Notes: a model not told the origin generated them from the sequence alone. A stretch of 64,000 nt of DNA from Promerops cafer (GCA_013398275.1 VZSE01006226.1:1029337-1093336), one strand, 5' to 3'; shown: positions 37,980-50,754, counted from the first letter of the stretch. Numbers and translations: made by a program.

Positions 37980-40304
37980 AATAGTCTATTAGTAGTGTCA
38001 GTTCCATGTTATATATTCATCTGAGTTGCTCCGTTTACATCAGCAAAACTGAGAAGAAAAGAAAAAATCTTCTTTGAAATAACATTTGTATGTTACAGAG
38101 AGAGACCAAGTTAGGAATGGCAACTAGTTTTCAAATGCTTATGACAGTGAACATACAACACTGCTCTCTTCTGTGCTTTGGTTTTAAAAATGGAAGACTT
38201 AGACACAATCAACTGACAAAGACTAAAGTTATTTTGAGGGGCATCAACTCATTCCAAATGTTGTCAATGGGCTCTGGAGATTTTCATTTGACAATCTGAA
38301 GTCTCTACCACAAGATACATGCACAAAGCCTTTTAATTCCTTCAATTTGGTTACTAGTTGGCAATACTGCATGAGAAAAACTGCTTCTTGATAGCTGAGG
38401 AGAGAGGCCAAACACTGACTGGGCATGAAGAACAAACTACTTCCTACCCCCAGGTCAGCACTGGGTGGGGAATGGCAGCCTGTAATTGCCTGTGCAGTTC
38501 ATAAATAAGAGGCTTTGGTCTCCCAGAGAGCAAAATGAGGAGGAAATACCTTTCAAGGCTTGTGTTTTAAACGTTGTTTCCAGAATAAAGTGAAAGCACA
38601 GCCTTTGAAAATATTTAATATGCCAGTTGCCCAAGAAGGATGTGCCAGCCTTGAACACAGCCGTCAGGGCCCAGATACTCAGCAGAACTCAGCTGCCCAC
38701 GTGCATTCCCAATCAGATGACTGGATTTCCTGAAGCACTAGGCCTCCAGCAGAAGTTTTGATTATTTTGGCATTTCCTTTAGGAGTGGAATTGGAAGTTG
38801 ACAACTGCTCCTTGAAAAACCTGGCCTGGAGATTAATAGCTGTGCAGTGCTCAGCATACCAGTTGCCTTTTACTCAGTGTCTCTTATAATTTACAGTATT
38901 AATTGCTTGAGTCTAAAAAACACTTTTGGGAAGCTGATAATGGGTTTTCCCACTTTATAGGTAAAACAACTGCAAAAGTAGCTGGTCTAACAATGAATGT
39001 GGAGTAAAAGCTTCCACAGACTCACATTTCCTCAGCCTCCTGTATTTGCATTAAACAGCACATGCAGAAAGGTGAATATTTTCAAAGACAGCAACAACCT
39101 GAAGGCTGCAGGCAGGACTAAAGACACACAGCTGAGACACACATAGATGAGAGAAAGATCCTGCCATTCCCTACATGAATTTGAGGCTCTGTTCTCATTC
39201 TCAAGAGAGACTCTCCGTTAATAACTCCAGCCTATGTGATTATTCTGACCCTTCAGTACACCCCTGTCTGGAGAGGACCTTGACATTATTAAAGAGAAAA
39301 AAATCATGAAAAATTTTGTGAAGGGTGTAGAAGGTGGCAAACCTACCATATAGGTGGGAAAATGGGGCAGTGGTGGTGTGCCTGCATCTTTTTGGAGAGC
39401 ACGGAAAGGAGAATGTCAAACCTCCTAAAGCTTCAGCCGTGCACTGCCACAGCTCATAAAACCAATTCCAGCTACATCCCCCAAGCACAGTTTTCCTAAC
39501 ACTAAAGGGCAGCAAATCAACTGACAAAAACTTGCACAGGGGACCGTAAAAACATTATTTTCATTTCAACTGGAAATGAGGCAGATAGTTAATAAAAAAC
39601 TGGTTACCTCAAAAGACAAGGAATACCTGCCAAACTCTGTGTGGGATGGACATTTTTGTGCCAGTGCATTATGCATCCATCTCTGACTTAAGTGGTTATA
39701 AAAGCCCATCAATTCAAATTGTCTTCTGAGGAATTCAGGTTAAGATCTCCCTATGTAATGGTCATCACCTCAGTGATATGCTCTCTAACTCTTTCTAATT
39801 GCCAGCTCAGCAGCAGCTACACTGCCAAGCCCTGTAGTTTTTCCTAAAGCCAATATCCTGTTAAAGTTTGTAGGATTTCAATTGAGTAAGAACCCCAGGA
39901 TTTGGTTTTCAAGCTACGAATTGGAGAGCACAATGTGCAAAGCTGACGCTGCAAGCATTCAGTTAGAAAAATAGCAAGGCATTAAAAAAAGAATAATAAA
40001 ATTCAAGTGAACTGCTCCAGTCACTGAGATCAAATGTTCAGGGAAAAGCCTTACAAATGTTTATTCTCCCAGATTAGATGGAATTCTAAGCAGTGTTTAT
40101 TGGAGAGAAGAGATGGAGTGTGCTGTGTCTTATTCTTGTTTCCTGTATCCGCCTTTCTCTGAAAAGTGCTAAGTAGCAGGGCTGCAGGGATTATGGTGCT
40201 GAGGGAATTCTTGCCACTTTCCTTCTCCCTCTCTATTTAAACACGACAACTCTTGGCAGGCCTGGGTCACACTGTTTGTGTAGCCAGGACAAGAGGATGG
40301 AATT

Positions 40305-40320
40305 CTGGAACACGTTCCAG
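40305..40320. promoter_or_regulatory. 16-bp dyad CTGGAAC-AC-GTTCCAG
   Basis: Perfect 7-bp inverted arms are separated by two bases. The AACNNGTT centre fits the Grainyhead-like/TFCP2 binding pattern known from that family. A single site gives weak evidence of use. Confidence 0.3.
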
Positions 40321-40589
40321 CCCACATTCTGGATTTTCCTATAAACTAGCCCCTTATTTTAAACACACGCCTCTGTGAATTACCTTTGTGCTGCTATGCC
40401 ATTTGAAAATCTGTTTCAAACACTCCTTGGAAATTAAAATCTGATTCAGCTCGAGTTCCAATCAAGGTATTTCTTCATGGTGAATAATCTATGAAAAAGG
40501 CAGTGTTTGGCCTTGCAGGAAAAAGAACAAAAAATAAAGAGGGGAGGGTATGAAAGAGGAAGGAGAAATGGCTCAGTATCAGCCAGGGA

Positions 40590-40740
40590 GCATGGCATCT
40601 CTCCCTTTAAATGAACAATTTTAATAACTGCCTATGTTGATTGCATAGCAATTTATACAACTGGACTTTATTGCTTGTCTTGTCAGAGGACTGGTCTGCC
40701 CTTTTGTGAGTGCAATTTGCATATCTATCTTTTTTGCTCC
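40590..40740. promoter_or_regulatory. Candidate enhancer-like element
   Basis: It contains a perfect POU octamer ATTTGCAT (40715-40722), a dyad ATTGC-ATA-GCAAT (40640-40652) resembling a spaced C/EBP-type palindrome, and an ACAATTTTAATAAC stretch. It is AT-rich but not simple sequence. Function is inference. Confidence 0.3.
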
Positions 40741-43255
40741 ACCAAGTAACAGGCCAAAAAAAAAAAATCAGCAGTCATTTGCCTGACAATTGGATGTGTT
40801 AATTTGCAGCTAAAAAAAGTACAAAATGAAGGTCAAACTGAGGCAGTCAAAAATTCAGTCCCTGCTTTCTCTTACTCAGCTGATTGTTGCACAAAGATCA
40901 ACATTGCTCAATCTGGTGTGTGTACTTTCAGCTCAATAAGTGCTTTCATTCATCATTCACAACTTGCTTCATTATGAAAGTTGAACTATATCTTTAACAC
41001 AAACCACACTTCCTTTGTCCTGAATGAAAGATCTGCCTGGGCACACTGGAGAACAGGCTCCTTGTTGATGCAATGTTATCACATGCACTGGGGCCAATAT
41101 CTCACATCTCACAGCACAAACTGCCCATGGAGAACAAACTTCCCACATAGAACAGACTACTCAAGCAGAACATTTTTAATTAAATGGTGGAGGGAAAGCA
41201 GCTCTCTGTCTCTCCACCGGTGGCACCAGGTTTAACAAGCCATTTGTCACAAAAAATGTTCCTGCATCTTCTTTTCATGAAGCTGCTGATGCATATTAGG
41301 ACCTGCACTCCCTGCAGGCAGAGCCCTCCGGGATAGCATCTGCATTCCCTATTAGGAACTCATTAACTGGCACTGCTGTGACTTCAGCCACTGTCCTCTT
41401 GACTGCTTTCCCATCCTTAAATACTGTTTGGAAAGGGTGTTGTGTTCTGTGTTCAGACACTGGGCAACTCTCTAAGGGAAAAAGTCAGAAACAATACCAA
41501 AACATGGGTGTTTGCAAGAGATCACTTTCCTCCTTAGCTTATAACCATTTCAGGTACTGAAAGGCACCAAAATCAGCCTGCCAGGCAGGAGGCAGAGCAG
41601 GAGAACGGCCAGGGTGTTAGGAAAAAAATAACAAAGACAAAAAGACAAGGGAGAACCTACTCACATTTGTCAAGGCAGGCACCTTCCGTGAGTATGAAGG
41701 CTGCCTAATGAAGTTAGAATTAAGTTCAAGAAATGCCTGTACTGTCCATATGTAGAGCATGGATTTCATCTCACTGGATTTCACAAGCCACTTCTGACAA
41801 CTGAGATAAGATATGTCAACACTCTTTGCTTGCAGAGTTTTTCACTCTTTTAGCACATCAAATGCATTTTGTATCTTAGCAAAATCTCTTCTTCCTGTTC
41901 CTCTGCAAGCATTTTTCTGAAGGTTAGCTGGAAGTGCTGTTAAACACAGGACTGGAGAAGAGTGGGTGGGGAGCCACACTTTCAGGGTCCCTTCTCACCC
42001 TGGAGCCTGCTGTGGGTCATGAACCCAAAAAATGCAAGAGGCACTGAAGTACCCACTGCTTCCTAGGCTGGTGCTGCTTGGTCACTGCCCATCCAGAGCC
42101 CCCTCCTGCACAGTGTCACAGCATGAGTGCTAAGTGATAGCCTGAGAAAACAAGTCACACGTGTAGTGCCATGCTGAATAATACCCCTGTGCCCCTCTTA
42201 TCTCTCCTGCTCCTTTCGTCTGCTGCTGAGAAACCATTAACACACTCAGGGCTCTGAGAGGGAGAACAACAGCAGAGGAGGAGATGGATTTCAGGTGACC
42301 TCCTGAACTCTCCCAAGCTGACAATGAGCAGGCACTGGAGTAAACCTGACCTGTTATCCATGAGCAGCTTCACAGCCACTGCCTGACCCAGCCTATGCAC
42401 ATCCCAATTTTCCAGAGAATTTCTACCCTCTCCCTGGCTTGGGTAACTCCAGTATTAGCAAGGCAGAGGGTGGAAGGCAGCCCTGACCCTCATTTCCAAG
42501 CACAGAACAAGAGTAAACACTTCCCCCCCGCCCCCCAAAAAAAAAGAAGAATAAGGAACTTAGGTTTCAGAAAGCAACAAACACCCTGTAAATGAAGGGA
42601 AAGAGAAACAGTATGGAAAACGTGGAACTAACTCTAACAACCTGCAAAAGAAAACCTCTAATCAAATATGCACATTTACGAGATCAAGTCGTTATTAATT
42701 ATCCAGGTTTTGCAACTGAGACAATAAAAATGTTTGTAAAATCTTAAGAACACAAATCTTGGACATTTGAGCATCTCATTAGAGAGGGATCTTGGATAAC
42801 ATTAAGCTGTAAATAAAGCCCCAAATTCTAGTTAGCTTCCTTACCAAGTCTGAGATTTTCCCAAAATGTGGATTTCCTTTAATTCCTCAGTATCAATGCC
42901 CCCCAGGAACTTCCTATTTAAAGGCTGACTGATTTCTGATCTGCTACAATTTTAATACACTTCTATCAAAAGCCTTCCAGCATTTTCAGAAATTCAGAAG
43001 ACCCTCAACACCAGAAATATCATATGGCTGCAGAAGATTGCCAGGCCTTAAAATGCTAAAACTGTTGCTTTTCTTCATGTCACTGGATGTATTTTCAGTC
43101 CAGCAACAATGGCACACTTCTAGTAGCAAATTCCATATAAATGGAAAACATACAAAGTACACAGAAGCTAAGAATATTTCAACCCTTGGCATACAGGTAT
43201 GCTAGTTTTCTCATTAAGACTAGAATTATAAAATTGGCAGTCCCTATAAACAAGC
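40741..43255. other. Non-coding stretch, no gene recognised
   Basis: A short A run lies at about 40756, and a C-rich/A-rich junction at 42524-42546. Small frames on both strands have no recognisable domain. Confidence 0.5.
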
Positions 43256-43259
43256 ATTT

Positions 43260-43650
43260 ATCAAATAGGAATCTGTTTGTGTTGAGTGGGTAAAAGAATT
43301 TGTATTTAAATTTTCTGAATGTATATTTGTGTTTCGTCATGCGTTTGGCATCAATCTATAATTAAACTAATTTCTGTAATCAAATGGCAAGAACTATCAT
43401 GTTTAAAAGAATAGCAAAAGCTGTGAAAGATTCATGATAGCAGAGTTCATTAAAAATGAATTTAAGTCCTACATAAAGCCCCCTGCAAAGATTAATTTCA
43501 GTTATATGCCCAAAGGTTACAGTCAATTTATGCCCTATTTAAGTCATATTCCACGGCACATTTACAACCAGTCCTTTGCAGTGCTGATTTAAAATTAAAC
43601 CAGACACGCAAGGACCCTTCATTTCAACTTAAAGAGCTAATGCTTTGGAA
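43260..43650. promoter_or_regulatory. Candidate conserved non-coding element
   Basis: Nearly 400 bp of complex AT-rich sequence without transposon signature. It includes a 15-bp dyad TTCATT-AAA-AATGAA (43446-43460), CTATAATTAAACTAATTTC near 43356-43374, GATTAATTTCA near 43490 and CCAAAGGTTACAG near 43510. The density of ATTA cores and the dyad suit a deeply conserved enhancer, but no alignment was possible. A CR1 remnant abuts it downstream. Confidence 0.33.
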
Positions 43651-43803
43651 AAATGGTGGAATAACCACCACTGGAAGATTTTAAAAGCAAGAGAGACAAA
43701 CATCTGCCAGGAATGCTGGAGGTATAATTGATCCCACCTTGGGGCAGAGGGATGGATTAGAAGATCCTTTGAGGTTTCTTCCAATCCTATTCTTCTTCAT
43801 TTC
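43650..43803 (+). mobile_element. Old CR1 3' end remnant
   Basis: GACAAACATCTGCCAGGAAT, then TGGGGCAGAGGGATGGATTAG, then AGATCCTTTGAGG and TTCTTCCAATCCTATTCTTC follow the CR1 3' terminus order (dispersed 'ggacaaccatctgtcaggga', 'ggttggactagatgacct', 'gaggtcccttccaac', 'tattctatga'). About 150 bp remain, with no useful coding content. Divergence suggests an older subfamily than the 23-kb copy. Confidence 0.8.
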
Positions 43804-44925
43804 CAAGGTGTGGAAATGGGGAAACAAAGAATCACAGAAAACATCTGAACAACTGAAGGGAAAAAACTGTGTAATTAAGACCAAATTGTTAACTGATTGC
43901 AACTTCCATGGCGCATTTGGATGGGAATTAGTAATAGACAATAAGGCAGATTAACGGAGACAAGGGAAAGATGAAAACTCCAGGGAAAGCAGAACTCCAA
44001 AAGCTGCTGTGGATTTGGAGGCAAATGTTTGCTTGCCACACACGGCCCGTGCGTCGCCTCCCAGGAGCCTGCACACAGCTCGGCTTTGTTTGGGAAACCA
44101 GCTTGGATTTTATGGGATGTGTCCTGCCTCAGGAAAAGGAAAAACAAGGCACGCGTTCCCCTGCTAAACCTTCATGGTGGGCACAACCCCGGGCACAAAT
44201 GACAGATATCCAAGCACAAAAATAGTGTGTAAAGGGAGGGGCTCCACACACCCATCAACTCCTCCTGCCTCAGTCGTAGGGGGAAGGTGTGAGGGCATCC
44301 TCTCAAAAATTAGGTTCTCCAGCCTGTTCTGCTCCAACACTTCTGCCTCCCTGCGGATCAAAAAGCACGAAGCCTCCTCTCCCCCAGGAAGGGCAAGCCT
44401 AGAGCACTTGGTGTGTCTAGAGCTAAGTCCTCAGGAATTCTTTTTGGGTTATTTTCCTTGACTAAATTATTTGATAAGGTCATTGTGCAATCAGCTGGGA
44501 CTGGAAATTCTTTTCCACTCCCTCCATTTGTAGTCACAATGTATTGCAAGGGTTTCTAAGACCTGAAATTGTGTTGCTTGTAACTCAAATCTGCCAAGCT
44601 CACAGATTTTTAAGAGCAAGAAATTCAACAGCCTGTCTTGCTAATGCTGAAATTTTTGCACTAAGATCCCAGCAGAAAGACAACCTTAAAAAAAAAAAAG
44701 TTTCTTATTCTTAAAGTCAAGATCTTGCAATTATTTGATGTCATTTTGAGAAGGAAGTTGTAAGAGGCAACCAAATGTATGCATTAAAAAGACAAATTCA
44801 GAAATGCAGAATTTAATTTTTCCTTAGAGCAACGGGGATATTAACACATTTTTTCCATTTATTCCACACTATAGTCAGAGTTTGTATCAAGGGGATGCAG
44901 AAGCTCAAGGGAGTGCCCTTTAAGA

Positions 44926-45012
44926 ATGAGAGCAGGAGTTCAGAAGACAAATTCCTTTCCTGACTTGGCCACCAGTTCCTTTGGGACAAATCATTTAAGG
45001 CTATGAAACATT
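44926..45012 (+). mobile_element. Possible MIR-like remnant (weak)
   Basis: GAGCAGGAGTTCAGAAGAC, CTGACTTGGCCACCAG and GGGACAAATCATTTAAGGC parallel the sense MIR order 'ggagtcagac...ctctgccacttac...gggcaagtcacttaacc'. It is short and highly diverged, and could be coincidence. Confidence 0.3.
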
Positions 45013-46418
45013 AGCATTTCGAAAACTGTTGTTCTTTTACTCCCTGAAAAGTATAAATTGAGAAAAAGAGTGAAGAATCAATGATATAAACTATATGATA
45101 ACAGGTAGCTATAGATTTGATGTGACTTAAGTTTGGGAAACAACAATTATCTGCAATCTTTGAGACCATAGTAAAAGTGTGCAGTGTGCAACAAAGCTTA
45201 TGAAGGCAAGGTGACTGTGCAGAGCCCTACACACGTGGAGCAACAATGAAGCTGAAGAAGGGCTCAAAAGTGAGTTTTCCTGCTTAAAGGAAATGAGAAA
45301 ATCAACCTCACATTTCCCAGAAAGCCACTAGAATAGCCAGGAATTCCCCTGTCAGATCTTCAGTCTGCCCCAAAGGCCACGTTGGAAGTGATGAGGATGA
45401 TGGTGGCAGGGACTCTGAATCCCCCAAAGTTCATGTACCAAGAGCATCCTCTCATGGCTAAGGAGGGCTTGCACAGGTGCTGTAACGTAAAGAAATAGGG
45501 GATTAAAGCACAAATACACCGTGTGCTTTTGGACTGTTCTTCACCATTATTTAGTCTCTCCCCACTGAAACAGAAATCAAACAATTTGCCAGCATTTTCC
45601 TTCTTTTGCCATAGTTACCACGATGATATCTCCATTACAGTACCAAAGTTAGAGTTAAAAATAAAGGAAAAAAGTCTCTATCAGGTGGCATTAGTCAATA
45701 ACTACAGAAAAACCATGAACAAAGCATCCATACTGCACTGAATCTCTCTCCCTGCCTTTCCTATCTTCATTTATTTTAGCCTACCATTATTTGCACCCTT
45801 TGCATAGGAAACAGGCACTGAGCACTTGGAAGCAGAACATCTAGGCCTGTTGGAAATGTCAAAATCTGATCCAAAAAGCAAAACTGGCAATGTAACCACA
45901 GCTTCTCTCTCCACCTGCCTAATGCCCAACGTGAAAAAGAGGGGGAGAGAGAGGACATTGCATTAATGGACATGTTATTGTAGGAATCAAACACTGTGGC
46001 TAAAATTATCCAGCAAACACAAGCCTTAACTGTAAACTGGTCAAGTAAGAGGGGCTAATAAACCTTTTCTGTTGGTTGCAAAGTGGAGACAAGTAGTTAT
46101 TGGCTAGGTGCTCTGCACAGCTGTAAAGTGTGAGGGACTTGGGAGGCATTGTGACTCAGACACTGAGGGATTGAATGTGACTGCATAGGAGTGAATAAGT
46201 TGTTTGTCGTTCATGTGAATAAAATGTGGAAGTAGATCGATGCTTTTCCCCATAATATGGGTTCTCTACTAAGCACAGTAAATCTCCTTCCTACTACAAT
46301 GGTGTGAGATCATTCATGCCATTAGTTTCAATGACACTGACTCTATACTGCATGCAGTTTGCTGCTCTCTTTCCTCACTATAACAAAGCCTGAGAGTGCC
46401 AGCTGCCTCTTGAGCCTT

Positions 46419-46445
46419 AAAAAGAAAGAAAGAGAGAGAGAGAGA
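46419..46445. repeat. (GAAA)n/(GA)n microsatellite
   Basis: AAAGAAAGAA is followed by an uninterrupted AG repeat. Confidence 0.9.
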
Positions 46446-46689
46446 CTTTTATTTACCGTGATTTTGATTGGTTAATTTCTCTCTGTTATTTTGTTGCTTC
46501 CTCCCATATGAAGAAATGCATTGTCGTCCAAACTAACACGCAGGAGAAAGGCTGCTCAGTGAACATGCAGGATGTAAATCACCAGCCAGCAGTGACACTT
46601 TGAACATGGAGCAGAACACCACCATCAGCCTCAGTTTTTACTCCAAATATCACAGATTTGGGGTTTTTTTCCCCCCCCTTTTGCAGCTG

Positions 46690-46880
46690 GGGCTATGATG
46701 CCAATCCCATCTGCTGAGCTTTAGTCAGGCCGCGCGCAGCAGTCGGGGTTTTATGAGTGTAGTATTTTAATTGTTGTAGTACATGGCTGGCACGTGAATG
46801 AAAGCCAAAGTCCCACCAGCTCCAGATAGGACTAAGTTATAAAGATAACCGTGTAACAGAGGCGTTTTCAAACCATTTTA
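46690..46880. promoter_or_regulatory. Candidate conserved non-coding element with CpG cluster
   Basis: GGCCGCGCGCAGCAGTCGGGG (46729-46749) keeps four or five CpGs in otherwise CpG-poor sequence. It is followed by TTTTATGAGTGTAG and TTTTAATTGTTGTAG words and by CAGAGGCGTTTTC. Retained CpGs suggest hypomethylation or constraint. No transcript is visible. Confidence 0.3.
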
Positions 46881-48845
46881 ATGGCCTTCTGCCTTTAGTG
46901 CTGTGTCATTCAATACAGCCGTGCTGTTGGCACTCCTGCAGAAAAGATTGCCACGGACCCTCCCTGCACTGTCCTGCCCTGCCTGGGGCTGCAGCTTGTC
47001 CCCTCAGCTGTAGCTGCACACTGCAACTCTGCACATAGCCATGCCAAGTCAGGATGCATTTCCTTGAAAAACCAGAGTAGGGGACAATGGCAAAATCAAA
47101 GAGGAAAAAGATTATGGCGCCCACAATTAAATTCAACTCAGTGGGTGCGCCCCCACAAATCTGGTCTTGAAAGGTAGACAGAGAATGTTCAGGTAGAAGG
47201 CATCCAAATTCTGAGGGCACGTTCAAATGCATTGGGATGCACACGCCGTGCTTCAGATGATGCCGTGGTCCACACACCCGTGCTCCTGATGCTTTCAGAA
47301 AAAGTGTTTTGTGGGACCCTGATCAATAACAAGAACAGAAAGCTGTCTCCTTATGTGCTTGCGTTATTTAGAAAAACAAGAGGGGGTGAGGCAAAATGTA
47401 CAGAAAGCCCAGAAAGTTTTACTTTAGGAAAGCAACATTTTGTGTCCTCACATCAGGACCAGCTGGTTAAACACAGACAAGTTGCTACTTCTCTCCATAG
47501 CCCAGATTGCTCAGCTATAAAACAACCCGAAGGCTAAACAGCTACCTTGCCTGCAGAGATGAAGTGGTTAATGTGGAGAAAACACATATTTTACATTAGG
47601 TATGCAATGTATTCACACTGCTCCTGATCTCCTATAAGGACTGGGGCAGCAGTGAGGAATTAACGTGGAGACCTGGCACTGGTCTGACTACCCCAAGTGC
47701 TTGGGTGTGAGCAACAACAATCCATCTGTTCCATTACCAGCCAGACAAAGCCAGCATTACATAAGAACCACAGGGATATATTGGCTTATTAGGAAAATGG
47801 TTCCAGAGCCTGTTATATGCAACGTTACAGCACTGTATAAATGCACATTAATAACAGCACGCAGCTTGGCACGTGTTAGCCTTGAAAATGTGTGTATTTT
47901 TCCAAAAAATGGTCATGGCAGCTGTTTCAAAATTGATATAGCTTTCTCAGTTTGAAAAAAAAAAAAAAAAAAAATTAAAAATCAGCGGTTGAAAAAAACC
48001 CCACCCTAGATACACATTTGCCCGGCATGCTGGAACAGCATCTCCTGGGTAAATAACTCATGGTTTTTGACATTAGTACATGTTCCAAAGTATGTATTTA
48101 CCTGATGGACCATAACAGCCATGAAGGAGCCTGTCTAGTCTACTGGGTAATATCTGATGGATTTTTCTACAATTCGTATGCATGCCACTAAGCATCCTAA
48201 ATCATATAAATAGTGTACCTTTTAAAAAGCCAAAATCAAAATTTAGACAATCCAAAACACACAATGCTTTGGACCACAATGCGTGGGCAAGCTAAATAGT
48301 TCAGGGGTTTGCAAAATAGGAGCAAGGACAGATAGATATTTCACCCTCAGTTCCACTGTAACATGAGCCAGAATTTTGAAAAAATTAGCTGAATTCTCTC
48401 CTGGTGCCAGAGACCCAGCTACCAAAAATATTTCACAGGGTTTTGCAATAACCTCATGGTAACTACTCACTTAATGCAGGGGAAAGAGTGAAACTCAGAA
48501 GCAGTCTCAGATCACTTTGCCCCTGTGGTCTCCTGTTTCTCTGTAGCTCTGGTCTGGGGTCGTGTGGGCAGCCACGCTCACACCTCGTGCTGAGGGGAAA
48601 AGGTGCCCGAGTGATTTCACCTTGATGCACACAAAGTCTTGACACGCCTCCAAGTGCTCTCAAACAAGGATGAATTTCACCTCTCACCAGAGAGGCAGGG
48701 AAGGAAGAGGCCATTGTAAGATACTCGTGCTTTCCCCTCTGTAGGAAGGGGTTTAAAGGGAAGGGGACACACATTATCATTCTTAACAACGCCTACATTT
48801 GCTACAGAAGGAGTTTGCAGTTCGAAACAGAACAAAAAAATGGAA
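46881..48845. other. Non-coding stretch, no gene recognised
   Basis: Poly-A of about 20 bp at 47955-47974. The sequence before it shows no recognisable retroposed gene. Frames at 46906-47277 and 47665-47955 have no known domain. Confidence 0.5.
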
Positions 48846-48849
48846 AAAT

Positions 48850-49010
48850 AAACCCTTAAAAGGGTGTAACCTTTTCCTTTAATTATTGGCTTGAGTCATT
48901 GTGCTTCACATGCTGTTGTACAGTCACCAACAGAAATTGTCAGCTAAATGGAACCTGTGGGCTTCACCTTTTCTGATGACAAAATATAATCACTGAAGGA
49001 CGTTTTTGGT
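48850..49010. promoter_or_regulatory. Candidate SRF/AP-1-type regulatory element
   Basis: A CArG box CCTTAAAAGG (48854-48863) is embedded in the 14-bp near-palindrome ACCCTTAAAAGGGT. It is followed by TTTAATTATTGG and a perfect AP-1 word TGAGTCA (48892-48898). SRF and AP-1 sites together are known from activity-responsive enhancers. A CArG-type 10-mer is expected several times in 64 kb by chance, so only the co-occurrence is of interest. Confidence 0.28.
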
Positions 49011-50692
49011 GTTATTTGTAGAAAGCCCCATGGGATGCAGAAAGTTAAAACTAATATCTGGCCCTAATATTTGGTAGGGAAAATGAAAATGCCACGTTTC
49101 AGGCAGCTATTCATGCCATACATCCCCACAACTTTCAGGTAAACATGCCATAGTCATCCCTACCATTAGCATCCCAAATTGTGTTTTGAGTGTAAAGTAA
49201 AGAATTAATATTTCCATATAAGCTACTGCTATATATGAAATTCATTACTATCTGCCAATCTATGGTCTATGCTCCATTTAAGTTCCACTTAACTCCCAAT
49301 TGAGAGCACAGAGCAGGCTTTATACCTTCTTTAAGGCCTATTTGAGGTGTGAACTTTATCCAAGGAATACAATTCCACACTCTCAAACTTTTTTACCATA
49401 TCCCCAGTAAAGCTAAATGGGATTCGTTGCCTACATAACAAAATACACAAATCAGTGAATGGGAAAGATGTTAACAGGGACAGGCTTTTCCTTACTTGTT
49501 TCCCTTAGGTGATGAGGACACATTACTTCTGCTAAAGCCCCACTCTGGCTGTGCAGCACTTCCAGATAGATCCAGTGCAGCCACAGGAGATGTTTAACAG
49601 CACCACTGCACTGCTCTCCTCCCCAAGCCACTGAAATGAAGGGCAGTGCTTGACACTGAGCCTGAAAATCCAGCCAGCAGCCCCAGTATTCAATTCATGC
49701 TCCAGAACGTGTCTTTGTGTGGGTTCACAGGCTTAATTTAAGTAGCACTCATTTCACAGCACTTCTATCAGTCTTTCATAGGCATCTTCTTGAATTTCGA
49801 CAGCATTTTCATTTTCACCACCAAATATTAGGGCCAGACATTAGTTTTAACCTTCTGCATTTTTTCATAAAGATCTACTGTCTGCTTGAGTTACTCTAAC
49901 TTCTGGTAGTGAAGTCAAGTACATATCACCATGCAGCTTTACAGGAAACTCAATCTCAGTGAAAAAGGGACACTTTTCATGAAAATCCCTTCAGAATAAA
50001 CCCTTCAAAATACTAAATTTGTATTAACCATATGAATATCTCCAAATCTACATTGAGGAACAAGAAAAGCATCTCTATTTCCTTTAAAATGAACTGTCAG
50101 TCTCATGAGTTGTTTCTAATTTATGGGCAAGGAATGCAACTGGTGTGCTACTCCTGCTTTATGACCTTGCAAGACAAATTTCTGCTGTTCAAAACTGGAG
50201 CAAATCCTTTCTGCTCTGCCCTTCTCAGCTGTCACTGACTTTTGGTCTTCTAAATTGTGAACTCTTTGAAGTAGGAGGCATATTGTTCAGAGCATTCAGA
50301 ATCTACCCACAAACATCAATATTTGGAATTATCATTGTGAGACCAAGAATTGAGAAACTCAAAGGGAAAATGATTGATTCAGGATTTTTTTTTTTTTTTC
50401 AATATATTCATGAAAATTTTCATCAAAAACAAAGAGCAGGAAAAGCAGATACACAACTGCAGAAAAATATTGGCTACGAGCATCTCGTTCCTCTGGGTGC
50501 CTGAAGAGCAGCATGAATACAGACTAGAAAAACTGATTTGAATGTAAGGCTCCTTTATGGCTGGAAACTATTACCTCTAGGTTTCATTTCAACAGGTCCC
50601 TAAAGGCAAGCAAGAGGCCCTTTCCATGTGCACAGGCTTTGCATGGACAAAAGCAGCCTGGACTGACCACTCAAAGCACTTCCACCTGGATG

Positions 50693-50754
50693 CTGGGCAG
50701 AAGGGACCCTTCCCAGTTTGCTACTGGGCAGAAGGGACCCTTCCCAGTTTGCTA
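50693..50754. repeat. Perfect 31-bp tandem duplication
   Basis: Two identical copies (50693-50723 and 50724-50754) begin CTGGGCAGAAGGGACCC, and a third partial copy (CTGG) follows. Perfect identity points to a recent event or copy-number turnover. Confidence 0.97.

Larger units (their letters stand above)
37391..40585. other. Non-coding stretch, no gene recognised
   Basis: Contains the 27-bp duplication at 37926 and a perfect octamer ATTTGCAT at 39044-39051. A weak MIR-like trace (CCCACTTTATAGGTAAAACAAC) at about 38949 is too short to call. No exon or RNA is recognised. Confidence 0.5.
43804..46685. other. Non-coding stretch with minor repeats
   Basis: No gene is recognised. It contains a possible MIR remnant at 44926, poly-A near 44688-44699 and the GA microsatellite at 46419. 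A G/C run (GGGGTTTTTTTCCCCCCCC) sits at 46661-46679. Confidence 0.5.

Noticed and set aside
38949..38971. MIR-like words in CCCACTTTATAGGTAAAACAAC-type sequence
   Set aside because: The match is about 22 bp with no supporting flanks.
47665..47974. Possible processed pseudogene ending in the poly-A at 47955-47974
   Set aside because: The upstream frame begins at GTG and resembles no known gene. No target-site duplication is evident, and poly-A tracts of this size are common here.
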